Source: Myxococcales bacterium
GTDB lineage: Bacteria > Myxococcota_A > Polyangia > GCA-2747355
Assembly: GCA_020431405.1 (NCBI GenBank)
Contig: JAGQIK010000496.1
Span: forward strand, 1 to 64,000
Reading direction: 5' to 3'
Length of the DNA stretch: 64,000 bases
Of the stretch, positions 35,701 through 44,668 are shown one piece after another. A model generated the notes under the pieces. That model saw nothing but the letters and a program-made list of their open reading frames with translations, made no database searches and was not told the DNA's origin. The position numbers were made by a program, and so were the translations under genes. Positions within the stretch are counted from its first letter, which is position 1; every line of letters starts with the position of its first letter.

Positions 35701-38584
35701 ACGTGGTCTCAAGATGCAGAACGCCACCACCAGGTGTGGCCCGGCGCATCTTATATACGAGGCCACCACCAGGACCGGAGCCTGGTGGGTTGTAGTAATA
35801 CCACGTGTTGTTCGTGCTGTAGTACTGTGCCGGCGTATTCGGAGGGTCAACGAGTTCAAGGCGTCCGTCGGCATAGTAAGCATACGATGTTTCATACTCC
35901 GCTTGCACGGAGTTGCCTAGCACATCACGGGTCGTGCCTCGCTCGAACTTGCTTTCGACGAGGCGTGGTGTGCCGGGATAGAAGACGAACTCCGTCTCCC
36001 TGGCCACTGAGCCAATGGCCGGCGTAAAGAACCGCTTGGCGACCAAGTGCTCTTCGTCGAGTGGCGTCGACGCGACATACTGCGTCTGCGTTTGTAGACA
36101 TGGGTCATCGGGCGATGCGCTGCTACATGTTGGTGGAGTGTTTTGCGTGTTGTTGCGTGTCGAGAGCGTTTGTCGCCCAGTGGCGTCGTGTGAGAAGGTT
36201 CGGTACCGGTTCGTGCTGGTGCGCTTGCGCGCGGATATTCGTCCCGCAGTCCACGCAAAGTCGGTGTCGCCACCACAGCACGTGGTTGTCTTCGACGCGA
36301 GCCGCTTTGTTAGGGCGTCGAAGGCCATAGTCTCGCGGCGAAGGTAGCACCGACCGCGCTTTCCCAACGGCGCCCAAGCCGTCGGCGTCGTCTCGTCCAC
36401 AAAGCAATACCCTGTTCCGCCCGCGCAGGTTCCCGCAGCAGAGCAGAAGCTCACGGTTGTAGCACCAAGAGATTCGCACGTCTCACCGCTCGGGCAGTCG
36501 GCGTCATTAGCACAGGTCGTATTGTTTGTCGTGGAGCAGCGCCCAACGCAATCTTGCTCCCCAATGGTGCACGGCGTTCCGGCTCCGTACGGATGCGAGT
36601 AGACCCGCGTGGTCGTGGCGTCTGCAAGCTCGAAAGCATAGTCGCCGTCGGGGCCGGTGCTGCGGACAGCGCGGCGCCCGAAGTAGTGGTGCTGTTCGAC
36701 CACGACGGTGACACCGTTCTCAGAATCCGAGACACGGATCAGGGCAGGCGCCGGAGTTGGCCGAGATTCATACTCGTACAGCCTCGTCTTTCCGGTTGGC
36801 GATACAACGCTAGCCAAAACCGAGACGCCACTGCTCATCGCGGACTGATTGTACAGCCATTCGCGTGTAGCGCCATTGACTAGCGTTACCTTCTGCAGCC
36901 TGCCCACGAATGGGCCAGAGGTATGGTATGCGAAGGTAAGCTGTGCGCCAGCGCCGCTCTGCGCGAAGGCATCCTCATAGGTCGTGACCGCCGTTACACG
37001 TCCCGTGCTATCTCGGTCGACCTTCCAGCCACGACCGAAGCGGTTTGTCAAACGGATGCCCCAGCCCGAAGAGTCGAAGTCGATCTTGCTGCCATCTCCG
37101 AGATGCACTCGATAGACGCCCGAGATCACCTCGGCGGTGGTCCGCTTGCCTTCCTCGATTGCGCGGTAGACTCCTGCGGCCTTCCTGAGCTTCACGCCGC
37201 CCCAAATGCCCAGATGCACGGCGATTTCATCATCCGTCAACCGGACCACTCTGAGATCGAAGCTGTGCGTCCAGCCGGGACCGAGGCCGGTGTGGCTTCG
37301 GTCGCTGCCTTGGCTCGTGTATTTCCGAGCGAAGCTGAGCGTTCCGCTGCCCGTGGCTACCTTAATGTCCACCTGAGGGTGGGTCCACATCACGCCCGTC
37401 ACGGCGTTGATTGGGTTGCCTCTCGACTTGTCGCAACAGTCGTCTCGACCGCTACAGTCACATCCCTCATCCACTCGACCATCGCAGTTGTTGTCGATCC
37501 CGTCTCCGCAGATCTCGCCAGAATCGGACAGAACCGCATCCTCGTCGACATCTCCGTCGCAATCATCGTCGATCCCGTTGCAGACGTCGACGATGGGCAT
37601 GGGCTGGTCAGGCTGTGGCGGCTGCTGCTGGTTGTCGACGTCTGCAATGCCGTTGCAGTCGTTGTCCTTGCCGTCGCCGCAGATCTCAGAGCGTCCCTGA
37701 ATCGCCGCGCATTCGCACGGCCCGCCCGGTGAGGGATATACGGATGCGTTGCACTCGGAACAGTCCCAGGGGTAGCGGTAGCCATCGCCGTCGGCATCCC
37801 GCACCTCGGCATTTGCCCAGCACTGGGACCACCACGCGGCCTTCTGCTTCCGATTGAAGTCGTTTGTGTCGCATTCTGTTGTCGCCCACGGTGCTGCACG
37901 CTGCGCCTCGTAGTACGCCTCGGGGATGTACGAGTAGCCAAGCGTATGCTCTGTCTTTGGCATCGGGCGGAACACGTCGTCCGTCGTCTGGCAGTCACCA
38001 GGTGGAACGCAGCTCTTGTATGGAGAATAGACTCCCGTTCCGACCTGCTTGCCACCGGATCGATTGAAGAAGAACGACCTGCCAATGTAAGTGGAGAACA
38101 TCGGGCTGCACTCGAAGATCGACTGCCACGCTGGATGTGAATAGTAGGGGCAAGGTGGACCCGGACTTGGATCGCTCTCGGCAGGCCAGCCTCCAATGTC
38201 CGGTGTATTGGGCTCCGTGCCGACGAACGCATCCCAATAGACTAGCCCTGCCCCCCCAGCCTCGAAGTAGCGCACACGAACGCACGGGCCACTGCCTCCG
38301 CACGCCGCTAGCCTCTCCGCCTGAGTGCACGCTTCGAAGGCCAGGAGAACTGGAAGCGGAAACGCGCTGGCGCTATGGCACTGCTTGTTGCCGACGACGA
38401 AAGCCCCCCAGTACGGAGAAGGCGCACCGATAGTAGACGCCTCGCAAACGCTGCGCAGTCGCGAGTCGAGAACGTCGGGAGCCTCGGGCCAATCGCATTG
38501 GTGCGTACATTGCGCCATCGCCCTGTTAGGCGATACTGCGGCAATCATGGAGAGCAACGCGAGCAAGAGCGTCGTGGGTCTCAT
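32765..38584 (-). CDS. Sec-exported Rhs/YD-repeat protein with MopE-type metal-binding repeats and a C-terminal toxin-like tip
   Basis: A 1939-residue protein. ATG 38584 gives a clean signal peptide (MRPTTLLLALLSMIAAVSPN, then RAMAQ) and overlaps the upstream stop as ATGA. Residues 20-300 are a cysteine-rich N-terminal region. Three repeats of the kind EICGDGIDNNCDGRVDEGC (coded at about 37465-37690) match the MopE-associated metal-binding motif. GNPINAVTGVMW opens the Rhs shell, and YD repeats such as TYTYDDFGRIVEVTSADGS follow. The shell ends with RYAYYDPINHVDPTG (DPTG coded at 33224-33235). The 152-residue tip has a Gly/Ala-rich hydrophobic stretch, then about six cysteines and WCRFDNVKYW. 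Rhs shells encapsulate and release such tips; toxicity here is inferred. Confidence 0.85.
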   Translation of the reverse strand: MRPTTLLLALLSMIAAVSPNRAMAQCTHQCDWPEAPDVLDSRLRSVCEASTIGAPSPYWGAFVVGNKQCHSASAFPLPVLLAFEACTQAERLAACGGSGPCVRVRYFEAGGAGLVYWDAFVGTEPNTPDIGGWPAESDPSPGPPCPYYSHPAWQSIFECSPMFSTYIGRSFFFNRSGGKQVGTGVYSPYKSCVPPGDCQTTDDVFRPMPKTEHTLGYSYIPEAYYEAQRAAPWATTECDTNDFNRKQKAAWWSQCWANAEVRDADGDGYRYPWDCSECNASVYPSPGGPCECAAIQGRSEICGDGKDNDCNGIADVDNQQQPPQPDQPMPIVDVCNGIDDDCDGDVDEDAVLSDSGEICGDGIDNNCDGRVDEGCDCSGRDDCCDKSRGNPINAVTGVMWTHPQVDIKVATGSGTLSFARKYTSQGSDRSHTGLGPGWTHSFDLRVVRLTDDEIAVHLGIWGGVKLRKAAGVYRAIEEGKRTTAEVISGVYRVHLGDGSKIDFDSSGWGIRLTNRFGRGWKVDRDSTGRVTAVTTYEDAFAQSGAGAQLTFAYHTSGPFVGRLQKVTLVNGATREWLYNQSAMSSGVSVLASVVSPTGKTRLYEYESRPTPAPALIRVSDSENGVTVVVEQHHYFGRRAVRSTGPDGDYAFELADATTTRVYSHPYGAGTPCTIGEQDCVGRCSTTNNTTCANDADCPSGETCESLGATTVSFCSAAGTCAGGTGYCFVDETTPTAWAPLGKRGRCYLRRETMAFDALTKRLASKTTTCCGGDTDFAWTAGRISARKRTSTNRYRTFSHDATGRQTLSTRNNTQNTPPTCSSASPDDPCLQTQTQYVASTPLDEEHLVAKRFFTPAIGSVARETEFVFYPGTPRLVESKFERGTTRDVLGNSVQAEYETSYAYYADGRLELVDPPNTPAQYYSTNNTWYYYNPPGSGPGGGLVYKMRRATPGGGVLHLETTFSSYNEFGRPTSIGLPNGVLSGTYAYTADGRLSSIDLGGRVTELQYAAGLLSRIKHPGGGRCTYFTRDSYGRITRTTVAASCPVNPVGAGAYVEYSRDDRGKVIKLTYHEASGTKTFEQRYEYEPTTGKLAKRYDKGSSLDFKQFRYDAFGRLTQFGNESCSGCSGDLIACNCPTVEYKYNGLDQVKEITTYLNGEAPLKTEVVPDAAGNPSIIRSPTTGSTTTDSTYTYDDFGRIVEVTSADGSRTRLEYDGNGNIVKMRRGYDIERETVFDYDGQNRLLRVSPADSVGRCSGAGLATVGQTHKLHYDTHADCDEDDCVNGVGRVVLVETEVGCVAEGVPSWRKTFFSYNKFGQVSRERHAWPDGSENVTEYSYTTDGKVSTITMPLSQEVLTFTHDSASRKVTSAKFLGVGRTVYQNVEYKPFGSVKAYDLGPGGIHITHSWSDGYQLQAIQSSGATAGLDITLVPDTPRRTKSYVRRIGQCVSAADCGNQQTCSAGKCESSHHFTYDYAGRLQCENTSAGCTAATVATQYTGSNISALLFKNAYFPSSDVLSFYYWGYSPYGPNNQPSYVTRFSPNTAGYPIYYFWDEYGARTADWTYPIDTRRERWYYYYPSGRLQALTGRTFHNGSHQDLLAGFAYDHRGRRIEKTIVRGAEVEVWRYFYDQRNRLIAEVRMPSGGTPESFEYVYLGRRPVYQWATSAWGFEYEVFYQTDQLGQPVLGTDPWGYQLYAADVDAFGWTVERGDFLWLIHQPHRRPGQYADIETRIALDAATLTRPALYYNWMRYYDPYIGSYLTADPVLQLSDHNLLRYAYYDPINHVDPTGLSGFAPALPNIGRGIAAAGATLGAIIGSPAVAVVGVIAGIGIVIAGTGQTLTLDEVVGPMQMSNADEAGAEELPKTYVPSPPADDPYLCFNSKAIPGPSGSGDAYRGDCARTWRCEFWCRFDNVKYWKKYEARLKCPEFESWWNLVGNPAGG

Positions 38585-38892
38585 GGCAGATACACCTTGA
38601 ACCCCGTGGAGCGAATCAGCCGCACGTAGGCGATGTGTTTTCTGAGGTAGCGTAGCGACGCTGCGCGTCGGGAAGCGTCGACGCTCAGACTCTGGAGTCT
38701 CGCCGCTCGTCGCACCAGGGACGCCCGGCGTTTCGCAGCTGTAGTCGCCAGCGACTTCGCTCGCGGGTGCTGGTGGACAGGCTTCGGCGAATCGATCGCT
38801 GGCGCCGCCCCTGCAGACCGTACGCCGGCCGTAAGAGCAAAGCACACCACCAGAGCAAGGCTTGCGCTAACTCTTCGCACGTGAAACTCCAT
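38581..38892 (-). CDS. Small exported protein translationally coupled to the Rhs gene
   Basis: A 103-residue protein with a signal peptide (SLALVVCFALTAGVRSAGAA) and a mature part rich in Arg, Lys and Ala (SLATTAAKRRASLVRRAARLQ). There are no cysteines in the mature part and no known motif. Its TGA overlaps the Rhs ATG (ATGA), and its start lies inside the 3' end of the lipoprotein gene, so the three are a coupled operon. It could be a chaperone or anchor for the Rhs protein; this is inference from coupling. Confidence 0.65.
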   Translation of the reverse strand: MEFHVRRVSASLALVVCFALTAGVRSAGAAPAIDSPKPVHQHPRAKSLATTAAKRRASLVRRAARLQSLSVDASRRAASLRYLRKHIAYVRLIRSTGFKVYLP

Positions 38893-39376
38893 CGCTCGCA
38901 GGCCGCAGTTTGGAGACCAGACCAGAGCAGTTGCGAATAGCGGTTGGTTCGCGACAACCGATCACCAACAGGTGAGTACCCTGCCGCACGACTGTGTAGG
39001 TAATTCGTAGAGCCCCTGCCGTCACCCTGACGCGGCGCGCCGGGCTGCCGTGGAAGCTCCGGTATCGCGACGACAGTCGGGGCGTGTAGCCGTGATGCTC
39101 GTACTGCTTCTTGATACCTTCTGCGACGCTAGTCTCGGAACGTGGAGTCGTGAGCCCCTCTCCAGTCTGTCGGACGCGCCTGATCTCAATGACGACTCCT
39201 GCCGTCGGCCGCATCTCTACGCTGCTAGCGCGCACGCGCTGCTTCCAGTTGTGCGGAACGAGTACGTCTCCTATTCTGGTGGGCCGACTGGGTTGGTCGT
39301 GCTTCGCAGGCCCACACCCCAGCAGAGTCGTCACCATCAGCGCAAGCAGGTATCGTCGCTTCGTCCAGGTGCCCAT
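38867..39376 (-). CDS. Lipoprotein at the head of the Rhs operon
   Basis: A 169-residue lipoprotein read from ATG 39376 (signal MGTWTKRRYLLALMVTTLLG, lipobox TLLGC). The upstream frame to 39535 is Arg/Lys-rich and is not needed. The mature protein has a compact beta-rich pattern (IGDVLVPHNWKQRVR, VVIEIRRVRQ, LRITYTVVRQGTHLLVIGC) with two late cysteines. It overlaps the next gene by 26 bases. An outer-membrane anchor or pilot for Rhs export is possible. Confidence 0.65.
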   Translation of the reverse strand: MGTWTKRRYLLALMVTTLLGCGPAKHDQPSRPTRIGDVLVPHNWKQRVRASSVEMRPTAGVVIEIRRVRQTGEGLTTPRSETSVAEGIKKQYEHHGYTPRLSSRYRSFHGSPARRVRVTAGALRITYTVVRQGTHLLVIGCREPTAIRNCSGLVSKLRPASDGVSRAKS

Positions 39377-39866
39377 CCGCGTTCCCCATGACGTTCCGCA
39401 AGCCCGCCACTCTCCTCTCTCGTGTGAGGTGCGGACTTCGTTCTTTTGCCTTCGCAACTTTCTCTCTCGCTTTTTCTGGTTTATCCTGCACCTGCGCGCG
39501 GTTCGCAAGGCGTGTACCACCGCGAGTGTACGCACGATTCCGGGCGCTTCGGTCCGATTGCTTCACGTCGCCGGGTGCGACTGACTCGGCGACTGCTCCG
39601 AGGTAGACGGGAGCGGCTCAGATTGGCCCGTTCACCTCGCTGCCGTCTCGAGACGCGCGCAGAGTGACTCGCTCTTCCACGAGACACTACGGGACGCTCT
39701 CCGTGTCAAACTGCCCCACCCAGCGCTCAATGCGTCGCCTCGCACTTGCGCTATTTCGCTGCATCTCGTGTTTACTACTGTCGTCCGTGTGTTTCTCGCG
39801 AAGCCTCCGGCATGGAACATGCGTGCAGGGCTCTCACTCCAATACTGGACACCGATGGAGATGCAG
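39377..39866. other. Divergent intergenic region
   Basis: A 490-base gap separates the Rhs operon (minus) from the protease/lipoprotein operon (plus). It must hold both promoters. I see pyrimidine-rich tracts (39415-39485) but no convincing -35/-10 pair, and the open frames here lack coding character. Confidence 0.5.
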
Positions 39867-40439
39867 ATGCTCATCAGGGTCGCGGCACTCTCCCTTGTAC
39901 TGTGCGCCTGCGCTTCACCCGACGACATTCAGCAGGTCTCTGGTGCGCTTTCGAAGCCGCTGAGTATCGCGATCCCACAGCCGACTGAGCCCCTTCGCTA
40001 CCAGTCGGTCTCTGCGACACCGACTGCTCGCCCTCAAGGCCTGCTGACTGTCGCCCGCGACTACAGAGGGCACTTGTCTGCACTCTACGACGCTGCGACC
40101 GACGTCGTGCGATGCACACCCCTTGGCTCCATCACGTGGGAGTCGTCTACACACGGCTGGACAGAGGTGCAGACTGAGTGTCGTATCGCCGAACAAATGA
40201 AGGGCTCTACAGCCTCCTCTCCTTCTCGAACAATCGCTGTACGATGGCAGAGGACGTCGAGCCGCGTCTGGCTCGCGAGCGGAATAGACTACGTGCTCTT
40301 CTTGCGGCAGGTGGGTGCGGCCTATTGGCGTGCGCCAGAAGTGCCTGCCACCTTTGCCGTGACGCGCGGGGGCTCGCTCAACGTCCTAGGGACCGTCGTC
40401 GGACTCGACGAAGTCCGCCAACTCGGCAAGGAGCACTAG
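39867..40439 (+). CDS. Putative lipoprotein heading the protease operon
   Basis: A 190-residue protein. ATG 39867 is chosen because GGAG lies 6 bases upstream and the signal MLIRVAALSLVLCAC with a lipobox follows at once; the frame is open further upstream. The mature part begins with a Pro/Thr-rich linker. It then has a beta-rich domain (LLTVARDYRGHLSALYDAATD, TIAVRWQRTSSRVWLASGIDYVLFL) with two cysteines. No family is recognised. It is followed after one base by the matrixin-like gene. Confidence 0.65.
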   Translation: MLIRVAALSLVLCACASPDDIQQVSGALSKPLSIAIPQPTEPLRYQSVSATPTARPQGLLTVARDYRGHLSALYDAATDVVRCTPLGSITWESSTHGWTEVQTECRIAEQMKGSTASSPSRTIAVRWQRTSSRVWLASGIDYVLFLRQVGAAYWRAPEVPATFAVTRGGSLNVLGTVVGLDEVRQLGKEH

Positions 40440-40440
40440 G

Positions 40441-42168
40441 ATGCGTGCGTGGAACACAGCGCTCATGGCGATTGTCCTGCTTGCGCCATCAGGAGCTCGG
40501 GGTGCCTACTGTCGGACGGCGAATCATCATCCGATGGATGTGGCCACCATCGGCCGCGTCATTCCCGTATACGTCGTGAGAAGCGGGCCAGGCGACCTCG
40601 CCAACATTCTCCACGCACAGTCGGGAATGACAACCTCTGATCTCATGCGCGCAGTCATGCACGCGGTCGACATCTGGAACGAAGACGGACAGGCCAATGT
40701 CCGCTTTCGCTTCGAAGGCGGCTGGTATTCTGCACTACCCCTTGCGGACGAGAGTAAGAGGCAGGTCCTTATCTATGCCACGTCCTCCGACACTGATTGC
40801 GAGTTCGCCGACGCTTGCACCTGGCAGCGCTACTGTTCCGGTGACGTTTGCAAGCAGGCCTACGTCGCGATGGCTCGCTGGGACTTCCTCGGCTCCAACA
40901 ACGGCACGAAGCGGTGGGGTGTTGACCCTCCAGGTATTGCATATGGTCAAAGCACACCGGCATATGCCGATATCGTCGGCACACTCGTTCACGAACTTGG
41001 ACACGCACTAGGTCTTGATCACCCTCAGAAGTGCGGCGTGACGTCAGCCTCCGTGATGGCGATGGATAGCACCTACATCTTCAACAACGTTGCCGCTGCC
41101 CGCTATCTCCGCAAGGACGACATCGACGGCGTCTTGAGCATCTACCAGTGGCGCAACTGGTCGATCGGCCTAGATACGACCACAAGTTCAAGCGCGGTTG
41201 GCTGGAACGCGGGAACCGCGCCTGCCGTAGCCCCGGACACGCGCGTCAATAGCGTGACCTCAGGAGGTGGCGCCGAGACCAACTTCTTTGGCATCGGATA
41301 CGCCTATGTGCACCGAGCGCGGTGGAACAAATATGCCTGGGGCACGTGGCAGTGGACCTCCGGTGTCGATCTGGAACCGGGCAGTAAGGGTGACACCTAC
41401 GACCCTGTTTCGATTGCGGCCGACAAGACGGTGAATCCCTGGACACGGGTGCTGGCCACATGGTTGAGCGGACAGACGAGCACCAGCGACATTCGAGAGA
41501 TACGATACGCGTTTTCGCTCAACGGCGGCGCCAGTTGGGCATATCACTCTGTAACCTCGGTCTTCGGATACGAACACCTTACGAGCCGCAACGGCGTGAC
41601 AGCTGGCTACGATCCGAACTCGCAGCATTTTGTTGTGGCATGGCTCGGGGGCGACAACCTGCCCTATCTCTGCACGGTCTCTGCTTCGACCGGTCAACGC
41701 TCCTCCAGTCCTTGCGTATGGCTCTCTATTCGCGCCGTCGACGCTCCGGCGGTCGCATGCGCCTCGAGCAGCGGCTACAACTGCGTGCTCGTGTTTGGCA
41801 ACACAGCAAACAACGGTCCCTGCCTCGCGACAGTCGACATGGACATCGCAGCGGACGGCGCGATCTCTCTGGGTGGTCCCGCCCAGATTGACTGCAACAA
41901 GAGGATGGCGCAAACGCCGATGGTGACCGCCGTCGATGGCGACCCGACCAAGACCTTCATGATGTCCTTCAAAGGTGTCGACACCTACGACCTCTACAAC
42001 TTCGAGTTCTTTTGGACGGCCTACAGGGCCTTGGCGGCTGGTAGCACCTGGATACTCGGCTACGACATCCCTCCAAAGCCATGGGTCTCGACGAGCTCCG
42101 TCGGGCACTATCGCGACGGCTCCACATCGCGCTACCACAATGTCTACGTTGGAGGTACCTACCAGTGA
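40441..42168 (+). CDS. Exported matrixin-like (M10) zinc metalloprotease with a beta-propeller-like C-terminus
   Basis: A 575-residue protein with a signal peptide ending near PSGARGA. The zinc motif HELGHALGLDH lies at residues 184-194 with all three histidines and the catalytic glutamate. The methionine turn SVMAMD follows at about 205. AVDIWNEDGQANVRFRF is the usual opening of a matrixin catalytic domain. The last 330 residues have repeated beta blades (FSLNGGASWAYHSVTSVFG), like sialidase-type propellers. AAGGAG precedes ATG 40441. It probably cuts proteins outside the cell; the substrate is unknown. The stop overlaps the next start as GTGA. Confidence 0.88.
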   Translation: MRAWNTALMAIVLLAPSGARGAYCRTANHHPMDVATIGRVIPVYVVRSGPGDLANILHAQSGMTTSDLMRAVMHAVDIWNEDGQANVRFRFEGGWYSALPLADESKRQVLIYATSSDTDCEFADACTWQRYCSGDVCKQAYVAMARWDFLGSNNGTKRWGVDPPGIAYGQSTPAYADIVGTLVHELGHALGLDHPQKCGVTSASVMAMDSTYIFNNVAAARYLRKDDIDGVLSIYQWRNWSIGLDTTTSSSAVGWNAGTAPAVAPDTRVNSVTSGGGAETNFFGIGYAYVHRARWNKYAWGTWQWTSGVDLEPGSKGDTYDPVSIAADKTVNPWTRVLATWLSGQTSTSDIREIRYAFSLNGGASWAYHSVTSVFGYEHLTSRNGVTAGYDPNSQHFVVAWLGGDNLPYLCTVSASTGQRSSSPCVWLSIRAVDAPAVACASSSGYNCVLVFGNTANNGPCLATVDMDIAADGAISLGGPAQIDCNKRMAQTPMVTAVDGDPTKTFMMSFKGVDTYDLYNFEFFWTAYRALAAGSTWILGYDIPPKPWVSTSSVGHYRDGSTSRYHNVYVGGTYQ

Positions 42169-42896
42169 CGCAATACGCCGCATGCGCTCTCGCCGTCTCT
42201 CTGTTTGCGTGCGGTGCCGACTCCTCGGCAGCGCCTACTGAATGTCCGACTCGGACGGCAGACGCATGCTTCTGGGGCTTCGGCTGGGCCGAATGCGGGC
42301 AAGCGAATGCGCCCAAGGTATTCTGTTCTGGGACGGCGTGCGCCTGGATCTCGGATGGCTGCCCCGCAGGTGACTACAAGACACCACTAGCCCTGGACAG
42401 TTGCGACTGTGGGAAAGATCCCTGTCCAGACCCACCGGCCCTCTTCATGTTCGCCAACAGCAGGGGTTCACACGCCTGGACAAGACATAGTCACCGAACG
42501 ATTGCCGTCAGCATCGACCCATCTGTAGCCGGCGGAACGCTGCAAAGCGCCTGTAGCGGTTGTAGCGGCGCGTGCGCGACCGGGGCCAACCCGTGCACGT
42601 CGACTGTGACACTCTCGGCGTCGTCGAAGGACACCTACTTGCTAAGAGTCGTTCCTGGCGACGGCGCGCTCTTTGGTTGGCGTCTGGAGCTGGAGGTCGA
42701 TCTTTCGGCGAAGCCCCCGATGGCTACAGCTTGCCGTGTTCCCTTCAGCGACGCGCTGGCATGCGTGGCTGGCGATGTCGTGTGCGCTGCTTCTGGCTCT
42801 GTGGTGTTGTCGGAGATTCCCGCATCTTCAACCTCGACGCCGCGCGGCAGCTTCGACCTGAGGTTCGCGGATTTCACCATGACGGGGACTCTCTAG
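42165..42896 (+). CDS. Cysteine-rich lipoprotein
   Basis: A 243-residue protein starting at GTG 42165, which overlaps the protease stop, with GGAGG at 42151-42155. The signal AACALAVSLFAC gives the lipobox LFAC. The mature part has about 17 cysteines, with clusters such as CDCGKDPC and CSGCSGAC, and a C-terminal beta domain. It is probably disulfide-rich and exported. It may inhibit, bind or anchor the protease; this is inference from coupling. Confidence 0.65.
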   Translation: MTQYAACALAVSLFACGADSSAAPTECPTRTADACFWGFGWAECGQANAPKVFCSGTACAWISDGCPAGDYKTPLALDSCDCGKDPCPDPPALFMFANSRGSHAWTRHSHRTIAVSIDPSVAGGTLQSACSGCSGACATGANPCTSTVTLSASSKDTYLLRVVPGDGALFGWRLELEVDLSAKPPMATACRVPFSDALACVAGDVVCAASGSVVLSEIPASSTSTPRGSFDLRFADFTMTGTL

Positions 42897-43123
42897 GCCT
42901 TGCTCGCACTCGCCAAACCGTCTGGAACGCCCTGTTCGCCCGAGGCAAGACTGGGGTCTGTAATGGTGCTCTGCCGGAGGGCTGGAACTCGCTCGACGTT
43001 TACATCAACCACGTCTACTCGCGACGTGACGAAGGCAGGCTGCCTACGGCGCCGCAAGTATCTTGCCCTCGGGACCTCGCAGTATCTAGACGCAAGCGGC
43101 GAAGCCGCGAAAGGCTGGGCACC

Positions 43124-44659
43124 GTGAAGAAATGCCTCTGGGCCTCGCTCGTTGTCTTGATGACCGCATTCAGCTTTCCTGCGAAAGCGTTTTCGCCGCA
43201 GCCGTGCTCTCAGTGTCCAACGTGGACGACGGCCTATGCGTTTTCGTTTGATGCGCAACCCTATGGCGCAGGTGCGTACAACTACGAAACGAGCGAATTG
43301 CCCCGCGACCCGAACCCATCGTGCTCCCCGTCAAATCCGTGCCCACACTACATCAACAACATGGACTACCTCCGCTGGGTCGTAGGCAATGCCTATATGC
43401 AGGGCATCAGCTTCTTCGTTTCCTCCTTCGACATGGAACAGTCGTTCGACAAGCTCGCCATCGGCACGGCAACGCAGAACTACCACACCTTGACGGGCAG
43501 CTTGTCGGGCCCATCGCTCGGGTACAAGGACGTCGTATTGCCGTGGCGGCTTCAGATCACGCCGGTGGGGCTGAGAGTCACGACTGACCACTCCGTCACG
43601 CGACGCGGTTTCGAGATTCTCGGTGCCCGCTACTGCTGCGCCTCCACGCCGATCGTGGGAGCCCCGTACCTTCAGCGCCTGCGGCGATACACGGCCCTAC
43701 TGACCAGCACGAACGACGTGGTGTATTTCAGCACGGACTTCGTGGCGGGCGCCGGCCTGAACATCGCCGTCTGGGGCGGCGTCGGGGATGTCGACGTCCG
43801 GGTGCGCTGTGGCGCCTACCCGACAGAATCGCAGTATGACTTCGCGGCTACTTCGAGCGACTCGAACGAGTTTCTGCACATCACTGCGGACTGGCTCGCG
43901 GAACAGTGCACGGGGCAATCCCTCTACGTCGCGGTTTCTGCATTCTCGATACCAATCCCCGCGCCCGCACACATTATGGTCAGCGCGATCTACCCGGAGA
44001 AGGTGCTGACACTGACCGCGGGCACCGACCACACAGCCACGACCCAGCAGCTCGACAAGTGGAAGGTCGCCCTCGAGGAGGCGATCCGTCGCTCCTATGG
44101 TCAAACGGAAGGACAGGTCTTCATCAAGCAGATAGACCTATGGAACAGTCAGGGCCCAGGATACGAATGTCAGTGCAACGGCGTGCAGTGTGATATTTGC
44201 TTCGTACTCAATGGCTATCCGGCGCCGCCGGCGCAGTGTCGATACGATGACAACAACAATATCGTGACATTGAGCGCGACAGCGGGCGCACCAGCCCCTG
44301 ACGCGTGTTGGTATACGGGCCGCACCATCGCACACGAATTCGGTCACGCCTATATGTCCGGCGATGCCATCAACGAGCAGATCCACGACGAGTATTACAA
44401 CTTTCAGGGCAACATCTACTGGCAATGCGGCCACAGCAACATGGCCGATCCATGGGCGATCGAGCAGCACAACTTCTGCTCGGACTTCGACCACAAGAAG
44501 GACCCGACGCCGGGCGCCCCCACGACGACTTTGGTTTCGGTCTTTCGCAACGCGACCTTCGCTGGTGTCGTGCCCGAGGCACCATCGGGAACACCCGACA
44601 ACTACTCGTTCGTTGGATTCGACTTCAACAATCTTGGCGCCGTCTACGTACACCCCTAG
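43124..44659 (+). CDS. Exported HEFGH zinc metallopeptidase-like protein
   Basis: A 511-residue protein read from GTG 43124 with signal VKKCLWASLVVLMTAFSFPAK. The zinc motif HEFGH lies at residues 404-408 (TIAHEFGHAYMSGD). It is not followed by the GxxH third ligand of matrixins; the next histidine is in NEQIHDEY. This places it in a zincin group whose third ligand cannot be read. Cysteines are frequent (CQCNGVQCDIC). The ORF is open upstream to 42572, but that overlaps the lipoprotein gene. A gap of 227 bases before it has no gene. Confidence 0.75.
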   Translation: MKKCLWASLVVLMTAFSFPAKAFSPQPCSQCPTWTTAYAFSFDAQPYGAGAYNYETSELPRDPNPSCSPSNPCPHYINNMDYLRWVVGNAYMQGISFFVSSFDMEQSFDKLAIGTATQNYHTLTGSLSGPSLGYKDVVLPWRLQITPVGLRVTTDHSVTRRGFEILGARYCCASTPIVGAPYLQRLRRYTALLTSTNDVVYFSTDFVAGAGLNIAVWGGVGDVDVRVRCGAYPTESQYDFAATSSDSNEFLHITADWLAEQCTGQSLYVAVSAFSIPIPAPAHIMVSAIYPEKVLTLTAGTDHTATTQQLDKWKVALEEAIRRSYGQTEGQVFIKQIDLWNSQGPGYECQCNGVQCDICFVLNGYPAPPAQCRYDDNNNIVTLSATAGAPAPDACWYTGRTIAHEFGHAYMSGDAINEQIHDEYYNFQGNIYWQCGHSNMADPWAIEQHNFCSDFDHKKDPTPGAPTTTLVSVFRNATFAGVVPEAPSGTPDNYSFVGFDFNNLGAVYVHP

Positions 44660-44668
44660 GAGGCTAAA

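Noticed and set aside
38585-38845. N-terminal extension of the Rhs protein
   Set aside because: It overlaps two upstream genes and hides the signal peptide that begins at ATG 38584.
42897-43123. Small gene between the Cys-rich lipoprotein and the HEFGH protein (TTG start near 42900)
   Set aside because: It has no ribosome binding site, signal or motif, and it overlaps the next start in another frame.
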